The translations under genes were made by a program, and so were the position numbers. DNA of 36,180 nucleotides, taken from positions 1 to 36,180 of the forward strand of contig JAIRVB010000045.1 in assembly GCA_031254105.1 (NCBI GenBank), read 5' to 3'. Positions within the stretch are counted from its first letter, which is position 1; the number at the start of each line of letters is the position of its first letter. Below the pieces are notes generated by a model. The model made no database searches, had not been told where the DNA came from, and saw only the letters and a program-made list of their open reading frames with translations. Source of the DNA: Chitinispirillales bacterium (lineage in GTDB: Bacteria; Fibrobacterota; Chitinivibrionia; Chitinivibrionales; Chitinispirillaceae). Shown here piece by piece: positions 24,088 through 31,920 of the stretch.

Positions 24088-25419
24088 TTGTACGAAAATA
24101 ATGTATTAAAATGCGATAAATTTTTTAATTTTGACAAATTCTATATCGCTTCGCTTTTTTTCTATTGTTTTTTAGCGGGGGCGCATGGTCTCGCAGGATT
24201 CTTTCCGTTTATGAAATTGGTAATTCATTGCACATGGTTTTTAATCACTTCGGTTTTAATGCTTTTTATATTGCGACAGTTTATACAAAGAGGATATACA
24301 AGAATAAATAAAGGGGTATTAGTTATTTTTTTTACGACAGTGTTTCTGTCTATAATACCACTTTCTTTCCATGTGACAACCAAGTATGTCTTTTTCTTTC
24401 CTTATCTTATATTTTTGTTTTTTTTGTTTTATGACAAAAAGTATCTTTCGCCGTTTGTTGATGTTGCCACAATCTTTATGCTTGTATTAATAATATTTGC
24501 TATAATTGGTTTTTTATATGCTTTTGTAGGTAAACCTCCAATAATGGAAGGGTCTGTTCAGGGCGGGAGGTCTTACTATTGGTACTTAACTACTGGAGCG
24601 CCAAAAATATCTAACCTTTTGGGTGGCAATTTAATTAGACCAGCTGGAGTGTATAATGAGCCAGGAGCTTTAAGTTACTATCTTTGTACCATTTGTTTTT
24701 TGAGAGTTTTTGCTAAAAAAAGTGATACTGTCACTTTTGTTTTGCTGTTACTCGGAAATATTACATTCAGCGCGATTCATGCCATAATTTTTATACTTTT
24801 TGTTTTGCATTTGGCCGTAAAATATAAAAAAAAGAAAGTATTCAGTTTGTATGCTATTGTTGTTATTACAGCTACCATTGTTGTGTATCTTCCAATAAAG
24901 GAGACGATGGACAGCCTTTTGTTTACAAGATTTACGAAAGCCAATACCAAGGGAATTATTGAAGGAACTAATAGAGGACTGTTGTTTAATAATGCAATGG
25001 GGGTCATAAAAGAAGATAATACTGTTTTAATTTGGGGCATGCCACGAGACAGCGACGGCCTTTCGCCTTTGGATAGAGAAAAATTCAAAAATATAGATGG
25101 TGATCGATACTACGATAATCCATTATCGCCCATTCTGCAATACGGAATTTTTGTTGCATGGTTGTACTACTTTTATTTATCATTTTTTTTGTTTTGTGGT
25201 GTTATAGACAGAAAACATTTTTTCATATATGTTGCTATTTTTATGATGCTTTTGCAAAGACCCGATTTCCTATCATACAGTATTACCAGCATACCATTGA
25301 TACTTTTTCTCACGAGTTATGATTTATTAAAAAATCGTATTAAAAAGCGCATGTCGGTAAAAAAATATTCATTAGGGGCTACTAGTAAATTATTAATCTG
25401 GGAGAATAAATGCCCATAG
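24088..25419 (+). CDS. Wzy-like O-antigen/exopolysaccharide polymerase
   Basis: The 443-residue integral membrane protein has about 10-12 hydrophobic segments and one longer outer loop (about 310-350, IWGMPRDSDGLSPLDREKF) near the C-terminal third. A GGRSYYWYLTTGA ... RPAGVYNEPGALSYY region resembles the conserved loop of O-antigen ligase/polymerase proteins. Such proteins link lipid-carried repeat units in the periplasm. Sequence conservation is low in this family, so the call relies on topology and context (flippase and glycosyltransferases in one locus). The start is TTG 24088, with AAGGCAGG upstream; no earlier ATG is in frame. The 3' end overlaps the next gene by 10 bp. Confidence 0.75.
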   Translation: MYENNVLKCDKFFNFDKFYIASLFFYCFLAGAHGLAGFFPFMKLVIHCTWFLITSVLMLFILRQFIQRGYTRINKGVLVIFFTTVFLSIIPLSFHVTTKYVFFFPYLIFLFFLFYDKKYLSPFVDVATIFMLVLIIFAIIGFLYAFVGKPPIMEGSVQGGRSYYWYLTTGAPKISNLLGGNLIRPAGVYNEPGALSYYLCTICFLRVFAKKSDTVTFVLLLLGNITFSAIHAIIFILFVLHLAVKYKKKKVFSLYAIVVITATIVVYLPIKETMDSLLFTRFTKANTKGIIEGTNRGLLFNNAMGVIKEDNTVLIWGMPRDSDGLSPLDREKFKNIDGDRYYDNPLSPILQYGIFVAWLYYFYLSFFLFCGVIDRKHFFIYVAIFMMLLQRPDFLSYSITSIPLILFLTSYDLLKNRIKKRMSVKKYSLGATSKLLIWENKCP

Positions 25420-26426
25420 TTTCGGTAATAATCCCTGTTTACAATGCTGAAAAATATCTTGCCCGTTGCATAGACAGCGTTCTTTCGCAATCGTTTACTG
25501 ATTTTGAATGTATCCTGATTAACGATGGTTCATCAGATGGCTGTCCGGCAATTTGCAATAAGTACGCAAAAAAAGACAGCCGAATTAAAGTTATTCACAA
25601 AGAGAATAGCGGGGTATCTTGCACACGCAATGTTGGTTTGAACGTTGCGCAAGGTGAATGGATTACATTTGTGGATAGTGATGATTGGGTGGATGAAAAA
25701 TACATTGAAATTATGTATAATAACGCAGTACAAAATGATTGTGCCTTGTCTATTTGCGGAATTAGTAATGTTGATGAAAATGAGAGAGAATTATTAAAGT
25801 CAAAACAGTTTCCAATAATGTTTTTTGATAAAAATTTTGCAAAAAAAACCTTTTTAGCTCCTAAAGGATATTTTACTACTGTATGCGTATGCAAGTTAGT
25901 CAAACGAGAATATTTATATCGAAATAATATACGCTTTGATGCAGATATTAAAATTTATGAAGATAGCTTGTTTTGGTTTGAAGTCATTGATAAGGTTGAT
26001 AGAATTGTTTATGACTCTACCAGTTGTTATAATTATCGGAAGTGTGCAAATACAGCGATAAATTCGCCTGAGACAATTAAAAATTTTGGAACAAGTTTTA
26101 TCGCTGTCCAAAAAATGATGCAATTGGAAACGAATAAATATATTTTAAAAAAGATTAAGTTATTTGAGGCATTGCTATCATATCGTATGCTTAGCCGAAT
26201 TTTTGCAAATCGCAATAATTTTGCAGAAGAAACATATGTGATAGGCAAAAAACACTTATTAAATTCTTTATTTTACTACATGATAAATGGCGATATAAAA
26301 ATAAAGTCAAAAATGATGGCGGTTTTATATTTGTCACCAAGGGTTACGCATAGAGTAATTGGATTAATATCTAAGTTTGGAAAGAGAAACATGTATGTGA
26401 ATAATGGCCAAAAGGTTTTTTATTAA
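25410..26426 (+). CDS. GT2 glycosyltransferase
   Basis: This 338-residue family 2 (GT-A) glycosyltransferase has VSVIIPVYNAEKYLARCIDSVLSQS at the N-terminus, INDGSSDG (nucleotide binding), GWITFVDSDDW-type metal motif (WITFVDSDDWVDEKY, DxD as DSDD, about 87-95) and an EDSLFWFEV motif (general base region). It builds the repeat unit on a lipid carrier using a nucleotide sugar; donor and linkage cannot be read from sequence. GGGAGA lies just upstream of ATG 25410, which overlaps the polymerase gene, indicating coupling. Confidence 0.9.
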   Translation: MPIVSVIIPVYNAEKYLARCIDSVLSQSFTDFECILINDGSSDGCPAICNKYAKKDSRIKVIHKENSGVSCTRNVGLNVAQGEWITFVDSDDWVDEKYIEIMYNNAVQNDCALSICGISNVDENERELLKSKQFPIMFFDKNFAKKTFLAPKGYFTTVCVCKLVKREYLYRNNIRFDADIKIYEDSLFWFEVIDKVDRIVYDSTSCYNYRKCANTAINSPETIKNFGTSFIAVQKMMQLETNKYILKKIKLFEALLSYRMLSRIFANRNNFAEETYVIGKKHLLNSLFYYMINGDIKIKSKMMAVLYLSPRVTHRVIGLISKFGKRNMYVNNGQKVFY

Positions 26427-26517
26427 CACTTGAAATATATAAACTAATACGAATATAAAGATAGTAAAGAAATTGAAATATTTCGTTGGGACATGATCGG
26501 ATTTGGATGGTATTGGT

Positions 26518-27357
26518 ATGGGTTTGAATACATTGAGAAATCTTCAGTTGGCTGAGTTAGGAATCTTAAAGAAATTCATAAAGATTTGTGAAGAAAATCA
26601 TCTCCGTTATTATCTGTGCGGCGGTACTCTTTTAGGCGCAGCGAGGCACAAAGGTTTTATCCCTTGGGATGATGATATTGATCTTGCTATGCCGCGGGAA
26701 GATTATATTAAATTTTTTGAAATTTATAAAGATAAGCATCATGAGGAAGATGAAAAGTTTTTTATAGACCTTACAGTAACTCAATATCCTTCTATGATAC
26801 AAATTGTTAATAAGTCAGTTAAGGTGATTGATAAAAATGCTATAACTGTTAGACACAGATACGCGTGGCTGGATATCTTTCCCATAGACGGTTTACCGGA
26901 GAGTAATATTTTGAGATTCTTTCATGCAAGGAGATTTCTATTTGGAAGGATGCTGTATAAATTCGCTGGATTTGAATCAGGTGTCGATCTAAAGCGTGCA
27001 AATCGGCCGTTTTATGAGAAGATACTAATAAATATTTATAACAAGTTAAAAATATATAAATATTTTAATGATGAAAAAAAATATCTTTGCTCTGCTGATA
27101 AAATTTTATTAAAATACAGTATGTATAAAACAGGCGGTTGCTGCATTTTTTGGGGAATATCTAAAATAAAAGAGATTTATCAGACGGATTGGTTCGGAGA
27201 AGGTGTGCCCATAGAGTTTGAGGATATCACTGCAAATGCCCCTCAAAATTATGATAGATATTTAAGTCGGCTATATGGAGATTATATGATACTTCCCCCT
27301 GAAGATAAACGACAGAGGCATGATATCGAGATAATTATTTCGGAGGAGATAAAATGA
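26518..27357 (+). CDS. LicD-family phosphotransferase
   Basis: The protein (about 279 residues) matches LicD, which transfers phosphocholine or another phospho-alcohol from its CDP form onto a sugar. Motifs are LRYYLCGGTLLGAARHKGF followed by PWDDDIDLAMPREDY, the nucleotidyltransferase-like active site with the DDDID cluster, and a Trp/Asp-containing WLDIFPIDGLPE. ATG 26518 is preferred because LicD proteins start shortly before LRxLQLAEL; an in-frame TTG at 26503 would add five residues. Its stop overlaps the ATG of the IspD/TarI-like cytidylyltransferase (ATGA), strongly suggesting that enzyme makes the CDP-linked donor. Confidence 0.88.
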   Translation: MGLNTLRNLQLAELGILKKFIKICEENHLRYYLCGGTLLGAARHKGFIPWDDDIDLAMPREDYIKFFEIYKDKHHEEDEKFFIDLTVTQYPSMIQIVNKSVKVIDKNAITVRHRYAWLDIFPIDGLPESNILRFFHARRFLFGRMLYKFAGFESGVDLKRANRPFYEKILINIYNKLKIYKYFNDEKKYLCSADKILLKYSMYKTGGCCIFWGISKIKEIYQTDWFGEGVPIEFEDITANAPQNYDRYLSRLYGDYMILPPEDKRQRHDIEIIISEEIK

Positions 27358-28061
27358 ACATCGCTTTGATTATTGCTGGCGGAACCGGAAAGCGAACACA
27401 GCAGGAAATTCCAAAACAGTTTATCAATGTCCATGATAAACCGATCTTATTATACACTTTAGGCGGCTTTCAAAAGCACCCAGACATACATGCTATTGCT
27501 GTGGTTTGTCTTAACGGATGGCAGGAAATTTTAGCTGCATATACGCGTCAATTTGATATATCAAAATTGAAATGGGTTGTGGATGGGGGAGATACCGGAC
27601 AGGAGTCTATTCGCAATGGTGTATTTGAATTATATAAACATGGGCAAGCAGATGACATTGTGATTATTCATGACGGTATACGCCCACTTATTGATATGGC
27701 GGTGCTTTCCGATTGTATCACCGTATGCAAAGAACACGGTAACGCTGTTTCAAGTCTTCCATACAATGAGCAAATATTTAAAACAAGCGATGGATTAACC
27801 ACCACCGAATATATTCCGCGTGAAACATTGAGGCGCGTTCAGACACCGCAGGCATATACTTTGGGAAAGCTGTATCAGTCATATAAAGAAGCGTTTGAGA
27901 AAGAGATTGGTATTTACGGCTCATCATATACCAATACGATGATGGTAGAGCTTGGTGAAACACTTCATTTCGCCGCTGGTTCTGATAAAAACATTAAAAT
28001 CACTACGGCAGACGATATACAATTATTTAAAGCGTTATTGAAGATGGAAACAGGCAACTGA
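27354..28061 (+). CDS. IspD/TarI-like CDP-alcohol cytidylyltransferase
   Basis: The 235-residue enzyme belongs to the IspD/TarI family, with IIAGGTGKR (6-14) and PKQF for CTP binding, a DDIVIIHDGIRPLI core, ETLRRVQTPQAY, and the end KNIKITTADDIQLFKALL. IspD makes CDP-methylerythritol; TarI makes CDP-ribitol. The position between licD and an epimerase gene in a glycan locus favours a CDP-polyol for phosphotransfer rather than isoprenoid synthesis, but the sequence alone does not decide. It overlaps licD by ATGA and ends 6 bp before the next gene's first ATG. Confidence 0.85.
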   Translation: MNIALIIAGGTGKRTQQEIPKQFINVHDKPILLYTLGGFQKHPDIHAIAVVCLNGWQEILAAYTRQFDISKLKWVVDGGDTGQESIRNGVFELYKHGQADDIVIIHDGIRPLIDMAVLSDCITVCKEHGNAVSSLPYNEQIFKTSDGLTTTEYIPRETLRRVQTPQAYTLGKLYQSYKEAFEKEIGIYGSSYTNTMMVELGETLHFAAGSDKNIKITTADDIQLFKALLKMETGN

Positions 28062-28079
28062 ATAAAAATGGAGCAGTGT

Positions 28080-29132
28080 ATGACGTTTTTGGAAAATCCA
28101 TTGTACATAAAAGATATGCGCGATACAATAGATGTTCCGCTTCCATGGGACAAATTGAACGGGGCAAGGATTCTGATAACTGGCGCAGGTGGACTTATAA
28201 GCTCGTTTTTAGTCGATTGCCTTATGTATAGAAACAGTGTACATAAGGCGAATATTTCCGTGCATGCTTTGTGCCGAAATGAAGAGAAAGCCCGAAAGCG
28301 TTTTGGCAGTTATGAAAAAAATGAAAATTTTTACCTTATAATTCAAGACGTGTGTGATTCGTTGAATTCAAATTTGGATTTTGATTACATAATACATGCC
28401 GCGAGCAATGCTCATCCTTTGGCTTATGCCACTGCTCCTGTTGAGACAATGAAAGCTAATTTGTTGGGTAGCATAAATTTGTTAGAATATGCTAAAAAAC
28501 ACAAAATTAAAAAATTCATGTTCATTTCATCGAGCGAAATATATGGCCAAAATGATTCTTCCGCGGATAAACATTTAACAGAAGATTACAGCGGGTATAT
28601 AAATTGTGCGGAGTTACGCGCGGCGTATCCTGAAAGCAAGCGAGTGTCAGAAACGTTGTGTACTGCTTACAAAAAAGAGTATGGCGTTAATACTGTAGTT
28701 GTAAGGCCCGGACATATATACGGTTCTGCCATGACAGAAGAAAATTCAAGAGCCGATGCACAGTTTATTAGAAATGCGATTGATGGCGTTGACATTGTAA
28801 TGAAAAGCGCGGGTAATCAGTTAAGGTCATATTGTTATGTTTCGGATGCTGTTTCGGCGATATTTTATGTTCTGTTGTTGGGTGAGGATGGTGGCGCTTA
28901 TAATATAGCGAATAAAAACAGTATGGTAACAATAAGAGAGCTGGCAGAAATTTTATCAGATATTTCAAAAGTAAAAGTTGTTTTTGAAAATCCAAATGAT
29001 GTTGAGAAATCTGGATATTCTATAGTAGGAAACATTGTTATGGATGCAAGAAGACTTGAAAACTTAGGTTGGGAAGCAAGACATAACATTAAAAGCGGTT
29101 TGATGAGGACAATTGGCATTCTTAAAAGTTAG
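28080..29132 (+). CDS. NAD-dependent epimerase/dehydratase (extended SDR)
   Basis: The extended short-chain dehydrogenase has the Rossmann motif ITGAGGLISSFLVDCL, the ISSSEIYGQ strand with Ser, the catalytic YPESK (Tyr-x3-Lys) and a VRPGHIYG substrate region. It would epimerise, dehydrate or reduce a nucleotide-linked sugar. Next to an IspD/TarI-like gene and licD it may produce the alcohol that is activated with CTP, a role played by a different dehydrogenase (TarJ) in classical ribitol systems; this is inference. ATG 28080 is preferred because GGAG lies six bases upstream; an in-frame ATG at 28068 has none. Confidence 0.88.
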   Translation: MTFLENPLYIKDMRDTIDVPLPWDKLNGARILITGAGGLISSFLVDCLMYRNSVHKANISVHALCRNEEKARKRFGSYEKNENFYLIIQDVCDSLNSNLDFDYIIHAASNAHPLAYATAPVETMKANLLGSINLLEYAKKHKIKKFMFISSSEIYGQNDSSADKHLTEDYSGYINCAELRAAYPESKRVSETLCTAYKKEYGVNTVVVRPGHIYGSAMTEENSRADAQFIRNAIDGVDIVMKSAGNQLRSYCYVSDAVSAIFYVLLLGEDGGAYNIANKNSMVTIRELAEILSDISKVKVVFENPNDVEKSGYSIVGNIVMDARRLENLGWEARHNIKSGLMRTIGILKS

Positions 29133-29216
29133 TGTGCAGCAGGAATCGAAATGTGAATCAACCCAGCATCAAAACAGGTTGTTGTTCCCTGCCATTTCAA
29201 AGAAAAGGCATCATTA

Positions 29217-30071
29217 ATGGGTAATTGGTGGAAACAACCCATTATACTTGTATGTGTTTGTATACTCTGCATATCACCTGCTGTTGCACAAAAAAAAAAT
29301 GAGCTACGCGTAGCAACCTACAACATTCGTTATGACACTCCAAAAGATAGTCTTAATGCGTGGTCTCACCGCAAAGACAATGTTAAAGCGTTGATCATGT
29401 ATCACAATTTTGATATTGTTGGTACACAGGAAGCTTTAGCGCGTCAACTTAAAGATTTAGGCGAAATGCTTGAGTATGCTTATTTTGATGGAGGACAGAA
29501 TGATGGCTTATCAATTGGTGGACATGTTTCTATTTTTTTCAAAAGAGACCGTTTCAAACAGTTAGATTCAGGCGTTTTTTGGTTAAATGAAACTCCAAAC
29601 AAACGGGGAAAAGGGTGGGATGCTACCAATAGGAATCGTGCCTGTTTGTGGGTAAAGTTTCATGATGTTAATACAGAAAAGATATTTTTTTTGTTCAATG
29701 TGCATTTTGATTATGATGGTGTAATTGCCCGCACTGAATCAGCAAAACTTATGGTACAAAAAATTAAGGAAATAGCTGGAAAAGTTCCGGTAATCTGCAC
29801 TGGCGATTTTAATGCAATTCCAAAGCACGAACCAATACAAATTATGCAAACCATTTTGAATGATGCCTATGCTGTAACTATCATGCCGCCATACGGCCCC
29901 GTTGGTACATACAACGGTTTTAAATTTGATGCATCATTAAAAGGCCGAATTGATTATATTTTCGTAAGTGACCATTTTTCAGTTTTGAAATATGCGACTT
30001 TGACTGATTCCAAAAACCAGCGTTACCCCTCAGATCACCTTCCGGTGGTGGTGGATTTGTTGTTGGAGTGA
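29217..30071 (+). CDS. Secreted endonuclease/exonuclease/phosphatase-fold hydrolase
   Basis: The 284-residue protein starts with a signal peptide (about 1-25, ending SPAVAQ) and continues with an EEP-superfamily domain: RVATYNIRYDT, FDIVGTQEAL (metal-binding Glu), NVHFDYDG, VICTGDFNAIP (Asp and Asn) and PSDHLPVVVDL (Asp-His). All catalytic positions are present. Family members cut phosphodiesters in nucleic acids, inositol phosphates or sphingolipids. A periplasmic or secreted EEP enzyme in a glycan locus could act on a phosphodiester-linked polymer, or be unrelated cargo. AAAAGG lies upstream of ATG 29217. Confidence 0.88.
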   Translation: MGNWWKQPIILVCVCILCISPAVAQKKNELRVATYNIRYDTPKDSLNAWSHRKDNVKALIMYHNFDIVGTQEALARQLKDLGEMLEYAYFDGGQNDGLSIGGHVSIFFKRDRFKQLDSGVFWLNETPNKRGKGWDATNRNRACLWVKFHDVNTEKIFFLFNVHFDYDGVIARTESAKLMVQKIKEIAGKVPVICTGDFNAIPKHEPIQIMQTILNDAYAVTIMPPYGPVGTYNGFKFDASLKGRIDYIFVSDHFSVLKYATLTDSKNQRYPSDHLPVVVDLLLE

Positions 30072-30114
30072 TTGAACCATCAATAAAAAATAGATGCATC
30101 TTGTTTTTTGTTGC

Positions 30115-30204
30115 TCAGTTTAAATTTATGTTTAAGATAAAGGCAAAAACCAGTAAATAAGATAAATAACCGAGGTTTACAAGAAGCCCGATGATACCAA
30201 ACAT
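30115..30204 (-). CDS. Possible 29-residue hydrophobic peptide
   Basis: On the minus strand, ATG 30204-30202 opens 29 codons ending at TGA (30117-30115). The peptide (FGIIGLLVNLGYLSYLLVFAF core) could span a membrane once. There is an AAGG about 15 bases upstream, which is a poor ribosome binding site. It lies antisense in the gap between two plus-strand genes. It may be a small membrane protein or a chance frame in AT-rich DNA. Confidence 0.2.
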   Translation of the reverse strand: MFGIIGLLVNLGYLSYLLVFAFILNINLN

Positions 30205-30244
30205 CGAATCAATATTGTACCTTGATCATATGTGAGATACCATT

Positions 30245-31081
30245 ATGAAAAAAAACATCGCCGTTATACAATCCGTTTACCGTAAAGACAACCCCGTTTG
30301 GTTTGAATGTTCTATAGTCAGCATACTGAAGCAGGATTGCGGCTTTGAAAATATCAACTATTATTTATGTATAGATGGCGCTATTGGAAAAGAACTTAAG
30401 ATTGTTGTTGAAAAATATAAAGACAAGTTTTATAAAATTGTTTCAAACGATCCCAATATCGGCCTCGCTGCCAGTCTGAATAAATTGATCAATTCACTTG
30501 AATACGAAGTCTACATTTTCCGAATGGATTCTGATGATATAAGCTGCTCTGAGCGGTTCAGAAAACAGATTGAATACTTGGAAAACAATCCTGATGTTGG
30601 TATTTGCGGAACCTCTCTTGTTGAGATGTACGATAATTACGGTAAACCTAAAAGGAGAGACTATTTTGAAAATCATGAGAAAATTATAAAGAACATGTAC
30701 AAAGGCACAGCAGCCGCTCACCCTACAGTATGTTACAAACGTGATGCGCTTAACAAACTAAAAGGCTATGATGAAGACAATAAGCAGAACGAAGATATTG
30801 AAATGTGGTTCAGAGCGGCTGTACTTGGAATAAAATTTCATAACATCCGCGAGCCTCTTTATCATCAGATGATAACAAAAGATTTTTATTCCAGACGTTC
30901 TGTCCTAAAAGCGTTCAAAGAGTTTAGTATTTATTGGGATGGCTGTAACAGATTGTATGGCTTTAGCTGGCGTAATTTTTTCCCATTGTTACGATTACTT
31001 TCCCGTCTTATACCGCGGTGGGCAATAAAGTTTTTGTACGAAAGTAATTTCCGGAACTATTTGTTTAAGACAAAACCGTAA
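30245..31081 (+). CDS. GT2 glycosyltransferase
   Basis: This 278-residue family 2 glycosyltransferase opens with IAVIQSVYRKDNPVWFECSIVSIL, has the NIGLAASLNKLI helix, the metal-binding RMDSDDISCSERF (DSDD) and an acceptor-side NEDIEMWFRA motif. It resembles sugar transferases of capsule and exopolysaccharide loci (for example galactosyl- or rhamnosyl-transferases); donor and acceptor are not readable. GAGAT lies upstream of ATG 30245. It is separated from the main glycan operon by the EEP gene and about 170 bp, so it may have its own promoter. Confidence 0.88.
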   Translation: MKKNIAVIQSVYRKDNPVWFECSIVSILKQDCGFENINYYLCIDGAIGKELKIVVEKYKDKFYKIVSNDPNIGLAASLNKLINSLEYEVYIFRMDSDDISCSERFRKQIEYLENNPDVGICGTSLVEMYDNYGKPKRRDYFENHEKIIKNMYKGTAAAHPTVCYKRDALNKLKGYDEDNKQNEDIEMWFRAAVLGIKFHNIREPLYHQMITKDFYSRRSVLKAFKEFSIYWDGCNRLYGFSWRNFFPLLRLLSRLIPRWAIKFLYESNFRNYLFKTKP

Positions 31082-31235
31082 AAATTGTTTTAGTTTTAGC
31101 ATCTAATTGCTGGAATGTTGTCGGTTGTATTAATAATTTTGCGCAGATTCTTTTTTGCCGTTTGCTTTTTATCAACTATCCAGTCAATAAAAGTGCTTAG
31201 AAAAACAAAAATTTTTCCAAAAACTAAAAAAAGAC

Positions 31236-31264
31236 TTGAAATGAGTGTCAAGTGGGGATATAAT
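31236..31264 (+). promoter_or_regulatory. Near-consensus sigma-70 promoter of the pilin-like gene
   Basis: TTGAAA (31236-31241) and TATAAT (31259-31264) are separated by exactly 17 bases. The predicted start near 31271 gives a leader of about 125 nt. ACTTGA and TCAAGT arms (31235-31254 region) surround the -35 box and could bind a regulator. Confidence 0.75.
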
Positions 31265-31306
31265 CTAATTAGAATTTTGAATTATAAATTTTGAATTAAA
31301 AACTCA

Positions 31307-31353
31307 GAATTCTGAATTTAGAACACCGAAATTCAAAGCAAAATTCAGAATTC
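31307..31353 (+). repeat. 5'-UTR inverted repeat of the pilin-like mRNA
   Basis: GAATTCTGAATTT (31307-31319) and AAATTCAGAATTC (31341-31353) are perfect 13-base complementary arms with a 21-base loop. Upstream AATTTTGAATT words offer alternative partners. The hairpin lies between promoter and ribosome binding site and may stabilise the transcript or mark a dispersed repeat. Confidence 0.7.
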
Positions 31354-31395
31354 AACGGTTCTCTACCTACAAATAAACTAAACGAAGGAGGCAGT

Positions 31396-31797
31396 ATGCT
31401 GCGAAACAAAAAAGACGGGTTCACACTTATTGAGCTGATGGTGGTCATTGTGATTATTGGGATTTTGGCTACTTTGGCGATTCCGAGGTTTACGGATGCT
31501 TCTACTAAGGCGAAAGTGGCGGAAATGCCGAGGGTGATGGCGAGCTATGAGTCGGCCCGTTTGGCTCTTGCGGCTGAAGAGGGTACAACTCCAAATATAA
31601 ACAATTTGATATTTACTCCGCCAACGTCCAAGTGGTGGGTTTACACTGCTCCCACTGCTGCTACATTTGGCGCTAATGGCGCAAGTGTTATAGCCAATGC
31701 CACGGCGATAGTAACGTTTAATGAAACTAATCAAACGTTCCAGCGTGTCGCTCATGCTTCCATCGCCAGATATATTCCGAACTTCACGAACGATTGA
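31396..31797 (+). CDS. Type IV pilin / type II pseudopilin-like protein
   Basis: The 133-residue prepilin has a short basic leader (MLRNKKDG) cut after Gly8, then FTLIELMVVIVIIGILATLAIPRF with Glu at position 5 of the mature form: the class III signal recognised by prepilin peptidase and the hydrophobic N-terminal helix. The C-terminal domain is small and rich in Ala, Thr and Asn, without a Cys pair. It would be a major pilin or a pseudopilin of a secretion system; no assembly ATPase, peptidase or secretin is encoded nearby, so it is an orphan here. A strong AAGGAGG, a near-consensus promoter and a good terminator suggest a highly expressed monocistronic gene. Confidence 0.9.
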   Translation: MLRNKKDGFTLIELMVVIVIIGILATLAIPRFTDASTKAKVAEMPRVMASYESARLALAAEEGTTPNINNLIFTPPTSKWWVYTAPTAATFGANGASVIANATAIVTFNETNQTFQRVAHASIARYIPNFTND

Positions 31798-31816
31798 TAA
31801 TCCTCATTATTTCCAG

Positions 31817-31847
31817 AAGCGGCTTCAAACGAGGCCGCTTTTTTTTT
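31817..31847 (+). terminator. Rho-independent terminator of the pilin-like gene
   Basis: AAGCGGC (31817-31823) and GCCGCTT (31834-31840) form a GC-rich 7-bp stem with a 10-base loop, directly followed by a run of nine T ending at 31847. It lies 20 bp after the pilin stop codon. Confidence 0.93.
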
Positions 31848-31920
31848 CGTTTGTTCACATCTTCCCTGAAGAAGCTTAGCGAAAAATAACTATACTTTTA
31901 CATATGAGGCATTTCGAGTT

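Larger units (their letters stand above)
31082..31395. other. Leader region of the pilin-like gene
   Basis: This AT-rich 314-bp region has no gene. It holds the near-consensus promoter at 31236-31264 and a long 5' untranslated region with nested inverted repeats built from AATTTTGAATT-type words. The ribosome binding site AAGGAGG lies just before the ATG. Confidence 0.6.

Noticed and set aside
27354-28061. Housekeeping ispD of the isoprenoid pathway
   Set aside because: Coupling to licD and the surrounding glycan genes favour a CDP-polyol enzyme; the family alone cannot decide, so no ispD symbol is given.
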